A stretch of 64,000 bases of DNA from contig NZ_ABXW01000046.1 of the NCBI RefSeq assembly GCF_000173415.1, positions 1-64,000 on the forward strand. The letters run 5' to 3'. How positions within the stretch are numbered: position 1 is the stretch's first letter; each line of letters opens with the position of its first letter. This document shows, one piece after another, positions 19,274-29,034 of this stretch. Made by a program: the position numbers and the translations under genes. The notes below the pieces were generated by a model. It did not search any database, was not told the origin of the DNA, and saw nothing but the letters and a program-made list of their open reading frames with translations. Source of the DNA: Providencia alcalifaciens DSM 30120 (GTDB lineage: Bacteria; Pseudomonadota; Gammaproteobacteria; Enterobacterales; Enterobacteriaceae).

Positions 19274-20029
19274 ATGTCCATTTCGGCCAACTCACTCTTT
19301 CGTGACAGCATCAACTTTTTTAAAAACCAGTTGAATGGCCTTTTCACCATTGTGATAATCGCCACGGTAATCAGCGTGATTGTCTACGCAATGTTAATTC
19401 CTAATGAACGGATGATCGGCGTATTACTGGAAGCGCAAAACCAACTCCTTGAGGCGGGTAACGCAGGACTACAAAACTGGGTACTCACCCTGCCAGAAGC
19501 TGAAAAAAGCAGTATCCTAAGAGTCTCACTAGGCTTAATTCTCTCCGTGGCACTGGGCAGCTTAGTGCTCATGTGTGGCGTACTTTCTTATATTGCCAAT
19601 TTATCTCGCGGTGAAGCCGTCAACGGAACCCAAGCGTTAGTGTCATCGTTACCTAAAGCTCCTGCCATGTTCCTGTTGTTGATCATCTGCTCTTTGCTTA
19701 TCCAACTGGGTATCACTTTAATGGTGCTTCCTGGTCTGATTTTAGCGATCGGTTTTTCTCTCGCGCCCGCGATTCTAATGAATGAAAAAGTGAATCCATT
19801 TAATGCAATGGGGAAAAGTTGGAAGCTGGCATTTGCGAATTGGCGTATTGCTGCCCCAATGATTTTAATCTGGATGGCAAGCCAAATGCTGGTCAGTATG
19901 CTGTTAAGCAGCCTGCAACTGAATCATATCGTGGTCAATGGTATTTCGTTCTTATTTAACAATATCATTGCGGCTTTTGCTTTAATTTACTTTTTCCGTT
20001 TATACATGCTGAGCACCAAGAATGCCTAA
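19274..20029 (+). CDS. yciC: YciC family inner-membrane protein
   Basis: A 251-aa multispanning membrane protein (UPF0259 family) with about six hydrophobic segments. It starts with SANSLFRDSINFFKNQL and carries FNAMGKSWKLAFANWR, typical of YciC. Function is unknown. The start follows AGGAG. In E. coli yciC, yciB and yciA lie together; here a SulP gene on the opposite strand interrupts that group. Confidence 0.92.
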   Translation: MSISANSLFRDSINFFKNQLNGLFTIVIIATVISVIVYAMLIPNERMIGVLLEAQNQLLEAGNAGLQNWVLTLPEAEKSSILRVSLGLILSVALGSLVLMCGVLSYIANLSRGEAVNGTQALVSSLPKAPAMFLLLIICSLLIQLGITLMVLPGLILAIGFSLAPAILMNEKVNPFNAMGKSWKLAFANWRIAAPMILIWMASQMLVSMLLSSLQLNHIVVNGISFLFNNIIAAFALIYFFRLYMLSTKNA

Positions 20030-20050
20030 GCTCACATAGGCTAATTGATG

Positions 20051-20079
20051 AAAAAGGGCGTATCTGATACGCCCTTTTT
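20051..20079. terminator. Bidirectional terminator between yciC and the SulP gene
   Basis: AAAAAGGGCGTATC (20051-20064) and GATACGCCCTTTTT (20066-20079) form a 14-bp stem with A and T runs on the two sides, serving two convergent genes. Confidence 0.88.
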
Positions 20080-20083
20080 TCCG

Positions 20084-21820
20084 TTATATTGACTGATTTT
20101 TCTCTTCGTTTCGCTCATCCACACTTTTTTGCTGAATATGCTGCTTACTTTGAATCAAGCGAATAGCAAAATAGATATCCGGTACCACCAATAAATCATC
20201 ATCTGAACGATTAATTTTATTTTGAGATAACCAGCGATTTAGCGATGTCCGCCGCCCTGCCAATACGAGCGTAACGCCTTTGGCTTTTAATGCCGTGACG
20301 AGTTCATTCAATGCAGAGAAGACGCTCACGTCGTTATGGGTGAAGCTAACGGCGGCGTCCACAATGACCCACGCCGGACGTTTACGCTGGCTATCGATAT
20401 GCTTGTTTAAGCGATCTTTAAAATAGTTCACATTGAAATAGGTCAACGGTGAGTTAAAACGATAAATCAGAACCCCTTCAACCGCCTGAATATCATTATC
20501 AGGGTTCATAGAATGCAACATACCCTGTTCATCGACCCCTAATAATTGATCGGTTGGGCGGAATATCACCCGCAAAAATTGCAGCAAACCTAATAATACT
20601 GCAAAACCCACGCCGCTGATCAAGCCGACCACAAGCACCGCGCAAAGTGTGAAAACGCATAAGAAAAAGGCTTGTCGGTTCCGTTTACGCATAGCATAAA
20701 TGCTGCGAAAACTAATCAGTGAAAACGTGGATACCACCAGCACCATCCCTAATGCGGGCATCGGGATATATCCTAATACGTCCATAGAAAACAGTAATAC
20801 AACCAAGATGGTTAATGCCGCAACCACAGACACCATTTGGGTTTTGCCTCCCATCATGTCGTTTACTGCGGTTCGACTACTGGCTGCGCTGACCGCAAAT
20901 CCTTGAGATAACGCCGACGCAATATTCGCCATACCCAATGCTCGCAGTTCTTGGTCAGCATCAACGGTATACCCATTTTTACTGGCAAAACTGCGAGCCG
21001 TCATCATAAAACTCACAAAGCTAATGACCGCCAAGTTTAAGGATGGTGTGACTAAATCCCGCAATAACCCAGGATTAAAATCGGGTGCTGCAATAGAGGG
21101 TAAGCCCTCCCCAAGATTACCGACAGTGCTAATGCCATATTGTTCTAAATTAAAGACAATACTGGCACCTGTTGCTAATACCATTGCAATTAATAAGGAG
21201 GGCCACTTACTGCGTACTCGCTTAATCAGTATCGTGATAGACAACGTTAACACTGCCACAATCAGTGTTGGAATATGCGTTTCAGACAGTGCGAGAGGTA
21301 TTGCGACTAAACGTTCGATAAACCCTGACGGCAGTGAATCGATACCAAATATTTTGCCTAATTGGCTTACAATAATGGTCAGAGCTACCCCATTTAATAA
21401 TCCTTGAAGAATGGGACCTGACAAGAAGTCAGCAAACATTCCCAGACGAAACCGCGCCGCAATCAGGCACCAAATTCCCGTCATTAAACTCATCACAATA
21501 ATTAGCTGCCAGCGAGTATTTTCATCTCCCATAGCCAATGGCGCAACGGCTGCCGCGATCACGGCGCACGTCGCCGCATCAGGACCGATAATTAACTGTT
21601 TCGATGTCCCAAATAACGCATACATCAGCATAGGTAAAATACAGGCGTATAAACCAACAATAGCGTTGATCCCCATAAGCTCCGCATAGGCTATTGCAAC
21701 AGGCAGCGCCACCGCAGCGACCGATAGCCCCGCTTTCACATCCGGTCCTAAATTAGCCAATTGGTACTGGCTAAAGGCTTGCAAACCGGGCATCAAATTA
21801 AATAATCGCGCCTTTATCAT
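20084..21820 (-). CDS. SulP family anion transporter with STAS domain
   Basis: A 578-aa inner-membrane SLC26/SulP transporter. The N-terminal membrane domain has the family start (GLSVAAVALPVAIAYAELMG) and the conserved IIGPDAATCAV. The cytoplasmic C-terminal STAS domain runs from about residue 440 (VEGVLIYRFNSPLTYFNVNYF, WVIVDAAVSFTHNDVSVFSAL). Members move sulfate, dicarboxylates or bicarbonate; the substrate cannot be read from this sequence. It resembles E. coli DauA (YchM, 559 aa) in architecture, but I would not assign that name. It stands alone between yciC and yciB. Confidence 0.88.
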   Translation of the reverse strand: MIKARLFNLMPGLQAFSQYQLANLGPDVKAGLSVAAVALPVAIAYAELMGINAIVGLYACILPMLMYALFGTSKQLIIGPDAATCAVIAAAVAPLAMGDENTRWQLIIVMSLMTGIWCLIAARFRLGMFADFLSGPILQGLLNGVALTIIVSQLGKIFGIDSLPSGFIERLVAIPLALSETHIPTLIVAVLTLSITILIKRVRSKWPSLLIAMVLATGASIVFNLEQYGISTVGNLGEGLPSIAAPDFNPGLLRDLVTPSLNLAVISFVSFMMTARSFASKNGYTVDADQELRALGMANIASALSQGFAVSAASSRTAVNDMMGGKTQMVSVVAALTILVVLLFSMDVLGYIPMPALGMVLVVSTFSLISFRSIYAMRKRNRQAFFLCVFTLCAVLVVGLISGVGFAVLLGLLQFLRVIFRPTDQLLGVDEQGMLHSMNPDNDIQAVEGVLIYRFNSPLTYFNVNYFKDRLNKHIDSQRKRPAWVIVDAAVSFTHNDVSVFSALNELVTALKAKGVTLVLAGRRTSLNRWLSQNKINRSDDDLLVVPDIYFAIRLIQSKQHIQQKSVDERNEEKNQSI

Positions 21821-22059
21821 GGAGAAAAATTCTCTAAAAATTAATCAGTTAATTTATTGTGTAGACTATTTATATCCGAACTATTAAAGTTTATCTAGAA
21901 CTAAGTCAAATAAGCGTAAAATAGTGCAAATCTGGTTGGATGACAGCCCTAATTCTTGGTAAAAGAGAGCAAACTTTTAACAATCTTCGCAAAATCAGTT
22001 AAACTACGTCATTGTGTTTAAGTTGACTATGTTCACGTTAAGGATCCGAATCCACTGTT

Positions 22060-22620
22060 ATGAAACAACTTATTGATTTTATTCCTTTGGTTATCTTTTT
22101 TATTGTCTATAAAAGATACGATATTTTTTACGCTAGTGGCGCCTTAATGGTGACAACACCCCTCGCTCTACTGGCAACTTATCTTATTTATAAGAAAGTC
22201 GAAAAAGTCGCTAAAATTACTTGTGTCATTGTTATGGCGTTTGCGGCTTTAACCTTAATTTTCCATAGTGATGCCTTCATTAAATGGAAAGTCACTATTA
22301 TTTATGGTTTATTCGCTTTAGCATTATTAATTAGCCAATGGTTTACCAAAAAGCCCATTATCCAAAGAATGCTGGGAAGTAATCAGGAAATTAAATTAGC
22401 TGATAGTTATTGGCTGAAACTGAACACCGCTTGGGCAATCTTCTTCATCGCTTGTGCCGGTATCAATATCTATGTCGCATTTTGGATGGCGCAAGACGTT
22501 TGGGTGAATTTTAAAGTGTTTGGACTCACTGCCAGTACCTTAATTTTTACGATTCTGAGTGTCGTGTATATTTTCAAACACATGACTAAAGAGCCCCAAA
22601 TAGAGAAGCCAAAAGAGTAA
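22060..22620 (+). CDS. yciB: Inner-membrane septation protein YciB (IspZ)
   Basis: A 186-aa protein with about five membrane helices. It has the family start [18 protein letters not shown] and the central [14 protein letters not shown]. YciB links cell-envelope synthesis with division and intracellular septation. The start is preceded by AAGGATCC at some distance. A terminator follows, then yciA in the same direction. Confidence 0.93.
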   Translation: MKQLIDFIPLVIFFIVYKRYDIFYASGALMVTTPLALLATYLIYKKVEKVAKITCVIVMAFAALTLIFHSDAFIKWKVTIIYGLFALALLISQWFTKKPIIQRMLGSNQEIKLADSYWLKLNTAWAIFFIACAGINIYVAFWMAQDVWVNFKVFGLTASTLIFTILSVVYIFKHMTKEPQIEKPKE

Positions 22621-22651
22621 TTTATTTCTCTAAAATAATATAAAAATAAAT

Positions 22652-22677
22652 AAGCTGCGCACTTTCGCAGCTTTTTT
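22652..22677 (+). terminator. yciB terminator
   Basis: AAGCTGCG (22652-22659) pairs with CGCAGCTT (22666-22673) and is followed by a T run. Confidence 0.85.
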
Positions 22678-22809
22678 ATGCCTATCACAGCGATTTGTTA
22701 CAATTATCTGTGACTGGATGTACTCTAGCGGTTTACTATACTTATATTTGTTTGCTATAAATGAGCAACAAAATCATAGTGTTTAATTCCCTTTACTAAA
22801 GAGTTTGAT

Positions 22810-23235
22810 ATGCAATTACCTAACGGTGAGCTCGTTTTACGTACTTTGGCAATGCCATCAGATACCAATGCGAATGGCGATATTTTTGGTGGCTGGCTAA
22901 TGTCTCAAATGGATATTGGCGGCGCGATTTTAGCAAAAGAAATTGCTCTTGGTCGCGTAGTCACAGTGGCTGTCAATGGTATTAAATTTCAAAAACCCGT
23001 TGCTGTTGGTGATGTCGTTTGCTGTTATGCTCGCTGTTTAAAAACCGGAAAAAGTTCGGTGACAATCAATATCGAAGTGTGGGTAAAAAAAGTGGCAACC
23101 CATCCAGTTGGTCAGCGTTATCAAGCGACTGATGCTGTATTTACTTATGTAGCCGTGAATGATGACAATACCCCACGCGCATTACCTGAAGACAAACAAC
23201 ACTTTGAATTAGAAAGTTCACAACCTCAGGCTTAA
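22810..23235 (+). CDS. yciA: Acyl-CoA thioester hydrolase YciA
   Basis: Hotdog-fold thioesterase that hydrolyses a broad range of acyl-CoAs. The catalytic segment DTNANGDIFGGWLMSQMDIG is clear, followed by VNGIKFQKPVAVGDVVCCYA. At 141 aa it is slightly longer than the E. coli protein. It converges on tonB across a shared terminator. Confidence 0.94.
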   Translation: MQLPNGELVLRTLAMPSDTNANGDIFGGWLMSQMDIGGAILAKEIALGRVVTVAVNGIKFQKPVAVGDVVCCYARCLKTGKSSVTINIEVWVKKVATHPVGQRYQATDAVFTYVAVNDDNTPRALPEDKQHFELESSQPQA

Positions 23236-23248
23236 TCATTCGAATATC

Positions 23249-23278
23249 AAAAAAGCGCTTCATATGAAGCGCTTTTTT
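23249..23278. terminator. Bidirectional terminator between yciA and tonB
   Basis: A palindrome centred on CATATG: AAAAAGCGCTTCAT and its complement ATGAAGCGCTTTTT. A and T runs on the two sides allow use by both convergent genes. Confidence 0.85.
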
Positions 23279-23313
23279 ATTTTTACTCTTACATATTTAC
23301 TGTGTTTGCTTTT

Positions 23314-24051
23314 CTATACTTGGCTAACCGTTCCATCCACTTTGAAGTAGATCTCGGTGGTATAACCTTTTGCAGGTAATTTTTCATATTTCCAACGGTT
23401 CATCGCGCGTTTTACATCACGCTCAAACAACCCTTTTGGCGACGCTTCGACAAATTCAATATTTTGGACTCGTCCATCATCATCAATATCATAACGCACT
23501 TTTACATAGCCATTTTTTCCAAGGCGACGAGCACGATCCGGGTAATCTGGCGCTTGCTTGCTTAATGCTTTTGGACCACGACTCCCAGAGGACTGGCTAG
23601 ATACTGGCGCATTATTTTTGGCTGTGGTCTCGGCTCCACGCGTATTTACGGTGTCTTTTGATAGGATATCCGTGTTGGTAGCGGGGGTTTTATTCATTGC
23701 GAGCTGTTTTTCAACAGGCTTTACAGGTTCCTGAATTTTTTTCGGTTCTTTTTTAGGTTCTTTCTTTGGTTCAGGTTTCTTTTTCACTACCGGCTTTTTC
23801 TGCGGTAAGACAATTGCAGGTTCCACTACAGGCTCAGGTTCAATGATAGGTTCAGGCTCTACCACAGGCTCAGGTTCTGACTGTGTTTCTACAGGCGGAG
23901 TTGAGGCAGGTTCAGCAAAGGAAAGCATCGCTATCGAGATAGGCTCCTCAGGCTGAGGAAATTTCGGTTGATTAAAAATCCATGCCATAGCTAGACCCGC
24001 ATGAATTAATAATGAGATAGCAACGATGACTAACAGTCTGATACCACGCAT
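23314..24051 (-). CDS. tonB: Energy transducer TonB
   Basis: Couples the inner-membrane proton motive force (via ExbB/ExbD) to outer-membrane receptors for siderophores and vitamin B12. It shows one N-terminal membrane helix (IRLLVIVAISLLIHAGLAMAW), a long Pro-Glu then Pro-Lys periplasmic spacer (EPEPVVEPEPIIEPEP, KKKPEPKKEPKKEP), and the C-terminal domain (QAPDYPDRARRLGKNGYVKV, NRWKYEKLPAKGY). The ATG at 24051 is the first real methionine; the frame extends two codons further to a TTG. The upstream region contains a Fur-like sequence and a long inverted repeat. In E. coli kch and yciI are nearby; both are absent here. Confidence 0.95.
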   Translation of the reverse strand: MRGIRLLVIVAISLLIHAGLAMAWIFNQPKFPQPEEPISIAMLSFAEPASTPPVETQSEPEPVVEPEPIIEPEPVVEPAIVLPQKKPVVKKKPEPKKEPKKEPKKIQEPVKPVEKQLAMNKTPATNTDILSKDTVNTRGAETTAKNNAPVSSQSSGSRGPKALSKQAPDYPDRARRLGKNGYVKVRYDIDDDGRVQNIEFVEASPKGLFERDVKRAMNRWKYEKLPAKGYTTEIYFKVDGTVSQV

Positions 24052-24078
24052 ATGCAATTTTTACCCTACACCAGTTTA

Positions 24079-24131
24079 CTTATTGAATATGAGCAATAGT
24101 TTAAATGCAAATAGCAATCATATTCAATAAG
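24079..24131. promoter_or_regulatory. tonB control region: inverted repeat and Fur-like site
   Basis: CTTATTGAATATGA (24079-24092) and TCATATTCAATAAG (24118-24131) are perfect 14-base inverted copies, 25 bases apart. Between and across the right arm, the minus strand reads ATGATTGCTATTTGCATTT (24103-24121). This resembles the Fur-responsive tonB promoter region of E. coli as I remember it. tonB is a typical Fur target, so iron control is likely but not proven here. Confidence 0.5.
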
Positions 24132-24176
24132 GTTTAGCGAACAAAGTGAAAAATGTGAGTATAAACGTGAATACCC

Positions 24177-24350
24177 TTACTCAATCCACTGAGTAAATAA
24201 CAGAGAATGGCGACGTCGATAGATATCCATTTTACGAATAGCATAAATTTTCATGTTACGGCGAGAGTGTCTTTCTAACCAACGGCGGCGGCGGCGAACG
24301 ACCTGTCTTAACATTCTCCAGCGCCCCACTTCTTGCCTACTGCGTCTCAT
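24177..24350 (-). CDS. yciY: YciY family small basic protein
   Basis: A 57-codon gene preceded by AAGGA. The start MRRSRQEVGRWRMLRQ, the arginine run and then LERHSRRNMK and SLLFTQWIE match E. coli YciY (MKRSRTEVGRWRM) closely in sequence, length and genomic place next to cls. Function is unknown. The very high arginine content suggests nucleic-acid or membrane contact, but this is only an inference. Confidence 0.85.
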   Translation of the reverse strand: MRRSRQEVGRWRMLRQVVRRRRRWLERHSRRNMKIYAIRKMDIYRRRHSLLFTQWIE

Positions 24351-24631
24351 TTTTTAATCCTTATCAGGTGGATGGTCATAACGACGAAATATTATATGCC
24401 TTTGTTTGCGAGAACCAAGAAGAAGTTATCCGCAAAAATACGAAAATGGTCAGTTTAATCATGATCCCGTTCTAGAAAACTTACCATTAATTGCACTTTT
24501 ATTTATTTAACTCAGTTTTTATTCAGAACTTTTAGCAAATTCTGGTATGTTTATTCTTAGTCTATATTTAATAAGACATATTTTCTTTTTTCGACTCTTT
24601 TTCTCTTTGTCAGTGAGGCTTGTTATCCATT

Positions 24632-26092
24632 ATGGCAACCGTCTACACCTTAATGAGTTGGTTACTTTTTTTCCTCTATTGGTTAATTGTTGCAGGGGTG
24701 ACCATACGTATCCTTGTGACACGTCGCCCCGTCACTTCAGCGATGACATGGTTACTGATCATTTATATCCTGCCGTTGGTTGGTATCATCGCCTACGCAG
24801 CATTTGGTGAGCTTCATTTAGGTCGACGTCGCATTGATAAAGCCCATCAAATGTGGCCATCGGTTGCCACTTGGTTAGAAAACTTGCGTCTCTCCAAGCA
24901 TATCTTTGCCACCGATAATAGTCCCGTTGCAGAGCCATTATTTCAGCTGTGTGAAAAGCGCCAAGGCATTGCTGGCGTTAAAGGTAATCGCATTCAATTA
25001 CTGACCACCAGCGAAGATTCGTTACGTGCAATAGCTAACGATATCAACAATGCTCAGCATACAATCGAAATGGTGTTTTATATCTGGCAACCTGGCGGGT
25101 TAGTAGATGAAGTCACTGAAGCATTACTCAATGCAGCGAAGCGTGGTGTTAAATGCCGTATTATGGTGGACTCTGCAGGCAGCTGGCATTTTTTCCGCAG
25201 CGATTATCCGGATAAAATGCGGGCTGCTGGCATTCAATTTGTCGAATCCCTGAAAGTTAACCTAATGCGTTTTTTCCTGCGTCGAATGGACTTACGTCAA
25301 CACCGCAAAATTGTGGTCATTGATAACTATATTTCCTACACCGGCAGTATGAATATGGTCGACCCTCGTTACTTTAAACAAGATGCAGGCGTTGGTGAAT
25401 GGGTCGATATTTTAGTGCGCATGGAAGGTCCTGTCAGTACCACATTAGGGATTGTGTATGCCTTTGACTGGGAAATGGAAACAGGGCAACGAATTTTACC
25501 TCCGCCACCCGATACCAATATCATGCCATTTGAGCAAGATAATGGTCACACTACCCAAATGATTGCGTCAGGTCCCGGTTTTCCTGAAGAGTTAATACAG
25601 CAATCATTGATGACCGCCATGTTCTCGGCACGTAAACAGTTGATCATGACAACGCCGTATTTTGTGCCAAGTGATGACTTACTGCATGCGATTTGTACCG
25701 CTGCCATGCGCGGAGTTGATGTCAGTATCATCATGCCACGTCACAATGATTCTTTCTTAGTTCGCTGGGCTAGTCGTTCTTTCTATACAGAATTATTGGA
25801 AGCGGGCGTGAAGATCTACCAGTTTGAAGATGGATTACTGCATACCAAAAGTGTCTGTGTCGATGGCGAGCTAAGTTTAGTGGGATCAGTCAACTTAGAT
25901 ATGCGCAGTTTATGGCTGAACTTTGAAATTACCGTGGTCATTGACGATAAAAGTTTTGGTAGCGATCTCACGCTGGTTCAGTATGATTACATGGCTCGCT
26001 CCACACGTTTAGATATTGAAGAATGGGAACAACGCCCATTCTGGAATCGTGTCATTGAGCGCCTATGCTACTTCTTTAGCCCACTATTATAG
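24632..26092 (+). CDS. cls: Cardiolipin synthase A
   Basis: Condenses two phosphatidylglycerols to cardiolipin at the inner membrane. Two N-terminal membrane helices are followed by two phospholipase-D HKD motifs: [19 protein letters not shown] and [22 protein letters not shown] 24632 ([13 protein letters not shown]) matches the E. coli start. The frame opens four codons earlier at a TTG that I reject. The product is 486 aa, as in E. coli. yciU follows 38 bases downstream. Confidence 0.96.
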   Translation: MATVYTLMSWLLFFLYWLIVAGVTIRILVTRRPVTSAMTWLLIIYILPLVGIIAYAAFGELHLGRRRIDKAHQMWPSVATWLENLRLSKHIFATDNSPVAEPLFQLCEKRQGIAGVKGNRIQLLTTSEDSLRAIANDINNAQHTIEMVFYIWQPGGLVDEVTEALLNAAKRGVKCRIMVDSAGSWHFFRSDYPDKMRAAGIQFVESLKVNLMRFFLRRMDLRQHRKIVVIDNYISYTGSMNMVDPRYFKQDAGVGEWVDILVRMEGPVSTTLGIVYAFDWEMETGQRILPPPPDTNIMPFEQDNGHTTQMIASGPGFPEELIQQSLMTAMFSARKQLIMTTPYFVPSDDLLHAICTAAMRGVDVSIIMPRHNDSFLVRWASRSFYTELLEAGVKIYQFEDGLLHTKSVCVDGELSLVGSVNLDMRSLWLNFEITVVIDDKSFGSDLTLVQYDYMARSTRLDIEEWEQRPFWNRVIERLCYFFSPLL

Positions 26093-26130
26093 TTTGATGC
26101 TTATATAGTATTGACCGTTAGGAAAACGTC

Positions 26131-26463
26131 ATGAGTCAAAATTCAAATATTAACCTAATCGATGAAGATGAAATCATTGAAATTGCCTATGACCTTTTCC
26201 TTGAAGGCGCAATGGAGAATTTGGAGCCTGCGGATCAAGTTATTTTCGCATTACAGTTTGAAGACTGCGGGGCTGCTGAAATTGTTCCGTTTAGCCAAGA
26301 TTGGCATATTCTGGCGACTCAAGGGCTCCCTTTAACGCAAATGAGCGAAATCGTGATTGGGCTGGCTAAAAATCCTGAAGATGACATTGATGATATTTTT
26401 GCACGAATTCTGATCAGTCGAAATCCAAAACACCCTTTCCAACATATTGAATGGAAAAAATAA
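26131..26463 (+). CDS. yciU: YciU family acidic protein (DUF440, putative dsDNA mimic)
   Basis: A 110-aa strongly acidic protein (IDEDEIIEIAYDLFLEGAME, FALQFEDCGAAEIV, DDIDDIFARILISRN) of the HI1450/YciU family, proposed to mimic double-stranded DNA from its charge distribution. E. coli YciU is 109 aa. It is probably cotranscribed with cls and ends at a terminator. Confidence 0.9.
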   Translation: MSQNSNINLIDEDEIIEIAYDLFLEGAMENLEPADQVIFALQFEDCGAAEIVPFSQDWHILATQGLPLTQMSEIVIGLAKNPEDDIDDIFARILISRNPKHPFQHIEWKK

Positions 26464-26468
26464 CGGGT

Positions 26469-26495
26469 AAACAGGGGGAATATTCCCCCTGTTTT
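26469..26495. terminator. Bidirectional terminator between yciU and the SUKH gene
   Basis: AACAGGGGGAA (26470-26480) and TTCCCCCTGTT (26483-26493) pair around a tiny loop and are followed by T residues. The reconstructed end of the SUKH gene (TAA at 26494-26496) abuts it. Confidence 0.82.
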
Positions 26496-27869
26496 ATTCT
26501 GCCAAATCCAACTGCAAATTATACTTCTTCATATAGTGACGTAAGTTATTGCGAATATAATCGCTCTTATCTACTGGGTATTTTCCCATGCTGCGCAGAT
26601 AAAGGCTTCAACACCGTCTGCAAATTGCGATGATCGAGCAACAGATTGAATTGCCGTTAACGCAACTTCGCTATTGTCGGACACCATATACTCAAAATAC
26701 TTAGACACTTTCTGACTGAAATTTGTATCATGAGACGCTGCATATAATGCGTTTATCACGACACTGCATTCTGTATGTTGGAATAAATGTTCGAAGTTCT
26801 CGACCTTCACAGCCTGTAACTCTTTAAGGATATATCCCACAAATCGCACGGTATCAACATGTTGGGTCTCTGCTAATCTCACTAATATTGTCGATTTAAA
26901 TTTAGCTAAATTCCCTTTTTGGTACCAAAAAATCAACTGTAAACCAAGATTAATACGCGCTGGCTCGTGACTTTCAATCGCCTTCATTAAATAATCAGAT
27001 GATGCCGTGGCTGAGTATTTCGCTAACACTTCCAATGCCTTAGTCTGATAAATCCTGCATGCATCTATATTCAGGATTGCCGTCAGTTGTTCAATTCCTT
27101 CCTCTGATAATGCGGGTAACTTTTTCAGCCCTTCTAACGCCGCTAATTTATTTTTTTCATCACTGCTAAGGGTAAATAAGTCAAATAAATAAACCTCATT
27201 GCCCCCCATTCGGTGCCCAAACCAGCCAGTATCGTATTGTTGAATAACCTCATCTAACCAGCGCTCATACCAATCAAGAAAATGATTTTCATATACGAAA
27301 AAATACGCAGTTGGAGAATCGCACCAATCATGGGTATAGATTAATCGCCCAGCATGTTCGCCAGTGACCACCAACAGAATGTCATAAGTACAACCGCAAG
27401 TTCCCAGATAAAATAGCCCTTGATGAAGTAAACTTTCTCGTGAATCGTACTCTTCGTCAGTGCAATCATCCGCCATTTGGCTCAATGTTTGCCACTCTTC
27501 ATCGCTCATCGTTGGGCTAAGTACCGAAGGCAACGCAACTGAGTCATAGCGACTCTCGCTGTCCTCAAAGCGTTCAATGCCATAATACGGTCCTGCACCG
27601 CCATTACCTAACTGAGTCATAAATGTCACATACTCATGTGGTAATTGTACCGCCATCCGATTCTGCCACTGCTCTATCCGCTCAATATCTAAGGGTGGAT
27701 TGAGCTGATAATTGTGGCTATCTGCACCGAACAATGCCTCATCTATATCAACTTGTTGGGCGAGAGGGAGTTTCTGTTTGATACGTTGAATTTGATCATC
27801 CGCATAGCACTGATTAATGTTCTGCCATGTTTGTTGTAATTGTTGTAACGGCGGCGAAAGGTGGTTCAT
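26494..27869 (-). pseudogene. SUKH (SMI1/KNR4) family protein with a C-terminal frameshift
   Basis: The N-terminal third carries a SUKH domain: RIEQWQNRMAVQLPHEYVTF, MTQLGNGGAGPYYGIERF and later GRLIYTHDWCDSPTAYF. SUKH proteins are commonly immunity proteins against polymorphic toxins. The C-terminal half is alpha-helical and repetitive, like HEAT repeats (TKALEVLAKYSATASSDYLM, VVINALYAASHDTNF). The uninterrupted frame stops at 26571 (AAWENTQ) at 432 aa. The neighbouring frame continues with YLRSMGKYPVDKSDY, IRNNLRHYMKKYNL and a TAA at 26494. This suggests a one-base loss between 26590 and 26610; one extra base restores about 458 aa. No toxin gene is adjacent. Either the shorter protein is real or the gene has a recent indel or sequence error. 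Confidence 0.65.
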
Positions 27870-27974
27870 TAAGCGTCAATATCCTATAGATTGCATCGTA
27901 TTGATTTTAATATCATATATAACACATTATTTTAAGAGACAACGATGATTGAAAACTCTGAAAATTGTCCTCCA

Positions 27975-28012
27975 TAAAAAAGGCTCCGCTTTATTCATCT
28001 AAAGGGAGCCTT
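27975..28012 (-). terminator. opp operon terminator
   Basis: AAGGCTCC (27980-27987) and GGAGCCTT (28005-28012) form an 8-bp stem, with a T run on the minus strand, about 20 bases past the oppF stop. Confidence 0.82.
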
Positions 28013-28032
28013 GAAAACGTGGATATCACCAA

Positions 28033-29034
28033 TTATAGAGGATCAATTTTCAAGCATGATACCGCATGCTTAAAGCTCCCTTCTAATAATGGACGTGTTT
28101 TCGCACATTCTGCATCAGCACTTGGGCAACGAGTTCTAAATACACAGCCCGACGGTGGATTAATCGGTGAAGGTAACTCTCCATCAAGTAGCTCAATTTG
28201 CTTGTTTTTTTCCTTATCAGGATCAGGAACGGGTACCGCTGACATCAATGCACGCGTATAAGGATGCAGCGGGTTGTTATACACCTCGTCATACGTCCCC
28301 AATTCCACAGCATGCCCTAAATACATCACCAAAACTCGGTCTGAAATATGCTTAACTACCGCCAAATCGTGAGCGATAAAGATCAATGAGAGTTTCATTT
28401 CTCGCTGAAGTTCTTGCAGTAAGTTAACCACCTGCGCTTGAATTGACACATCCAATGCAGATACGGGCTCATCACAAATAACCAGTTTAGGTTCTAATAT
28501 CAGTGCGCGCGCAATACCAATTCGCTGACATTGCCCACCGGAAAACTCATGAGGGTAACGGTTAATCAGGTTTGGTAATAACCCTACCCGCATCATCATT
28601 TTCTTCACTTTTTCAGTGATTTCTGCCTGTGACATCTTAGGATGATACGTTTTTAATGGCTCCGCAATAATATCCCCGATAGTCATCCGTGGGTTAAGGG
28701 ATGCCAACGGATCTTGAAATATCATCTGAATATCGCTGCGTACATTGCGCCATTGCTTATCGTTCATGGTCAGCAAATTTTGCCCAAGCCATGTTACGGT
28801 GCCGCTAGTGGATTTTACTAAGCCGATCAGAGCACGAGCGAAGGTCGATTTACCACAACCAGATTCGCCAACAACACCAAGGGTTTCCCCTTCATACAAA
28901 CGTAATGTCACGCCATCGACGGCCTTTAAGCTTTTATCGGGTTGCCAAAACCACTGTTGTTTATCCCTGATGGAAAAATGCACTTTGAGATCGTTCACTT
29001 CCAACAGCACCTGCCTATTTTCTTGGTTGGTCAT
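28033..29034 (-). CDS. oppF: Oligopeptide ABC transporter ATP-binding protein OppF
   Basis: One of two ATPases driving the Opp importer. Walker A is GESGCGKST, the signature FSGGQCQRIGIARAL and Walker B LVICDEPVSALD. The C-terminal oligopeptide/dipeptide extension holds GCVFRTRCPSADAEC. Its length of 333 aa is almost the E. coli value (334). The start overlaps the oppD stop (ATGA) behind GGAGG, and it is the last gene of the operon. Confidence 0.97.
   Translation of the reverse strand: MTNQENRQVLLEVNDLKVHFSIRDKQQWFWQPDKSLKAVDGVTLRLYEGETLGVVGESGCGKSTFARALIGLVKSTSGTVTWLGQNLLTMNDKQWRNVRSDIQMIFQDPLASLNPRMTIGDIIAEPLKTYHPKMSQAEITEKVKKMMMRVGLLPNLINRYPHEFSGGQCQRIGIARALILEPKLVICDEPVSALDVSIQAQVVNLLQELQREMKLSLIFIAHDLAVVKHISDRVLVMYLGHAVELGTYDEVYNNPLHPYTRALMSAVPVPDPDKEKNKQIELLDGELPSPINPPSGCVFRTRCPSADAECAKTRPLLEGSFKHAVSCLKIDPL

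Noticed and set aside
24547-24810. ORF overlapping the start of cls
   Set aside because: Out-of-frame shadow; cls itself accounts for the sequence from 24632.
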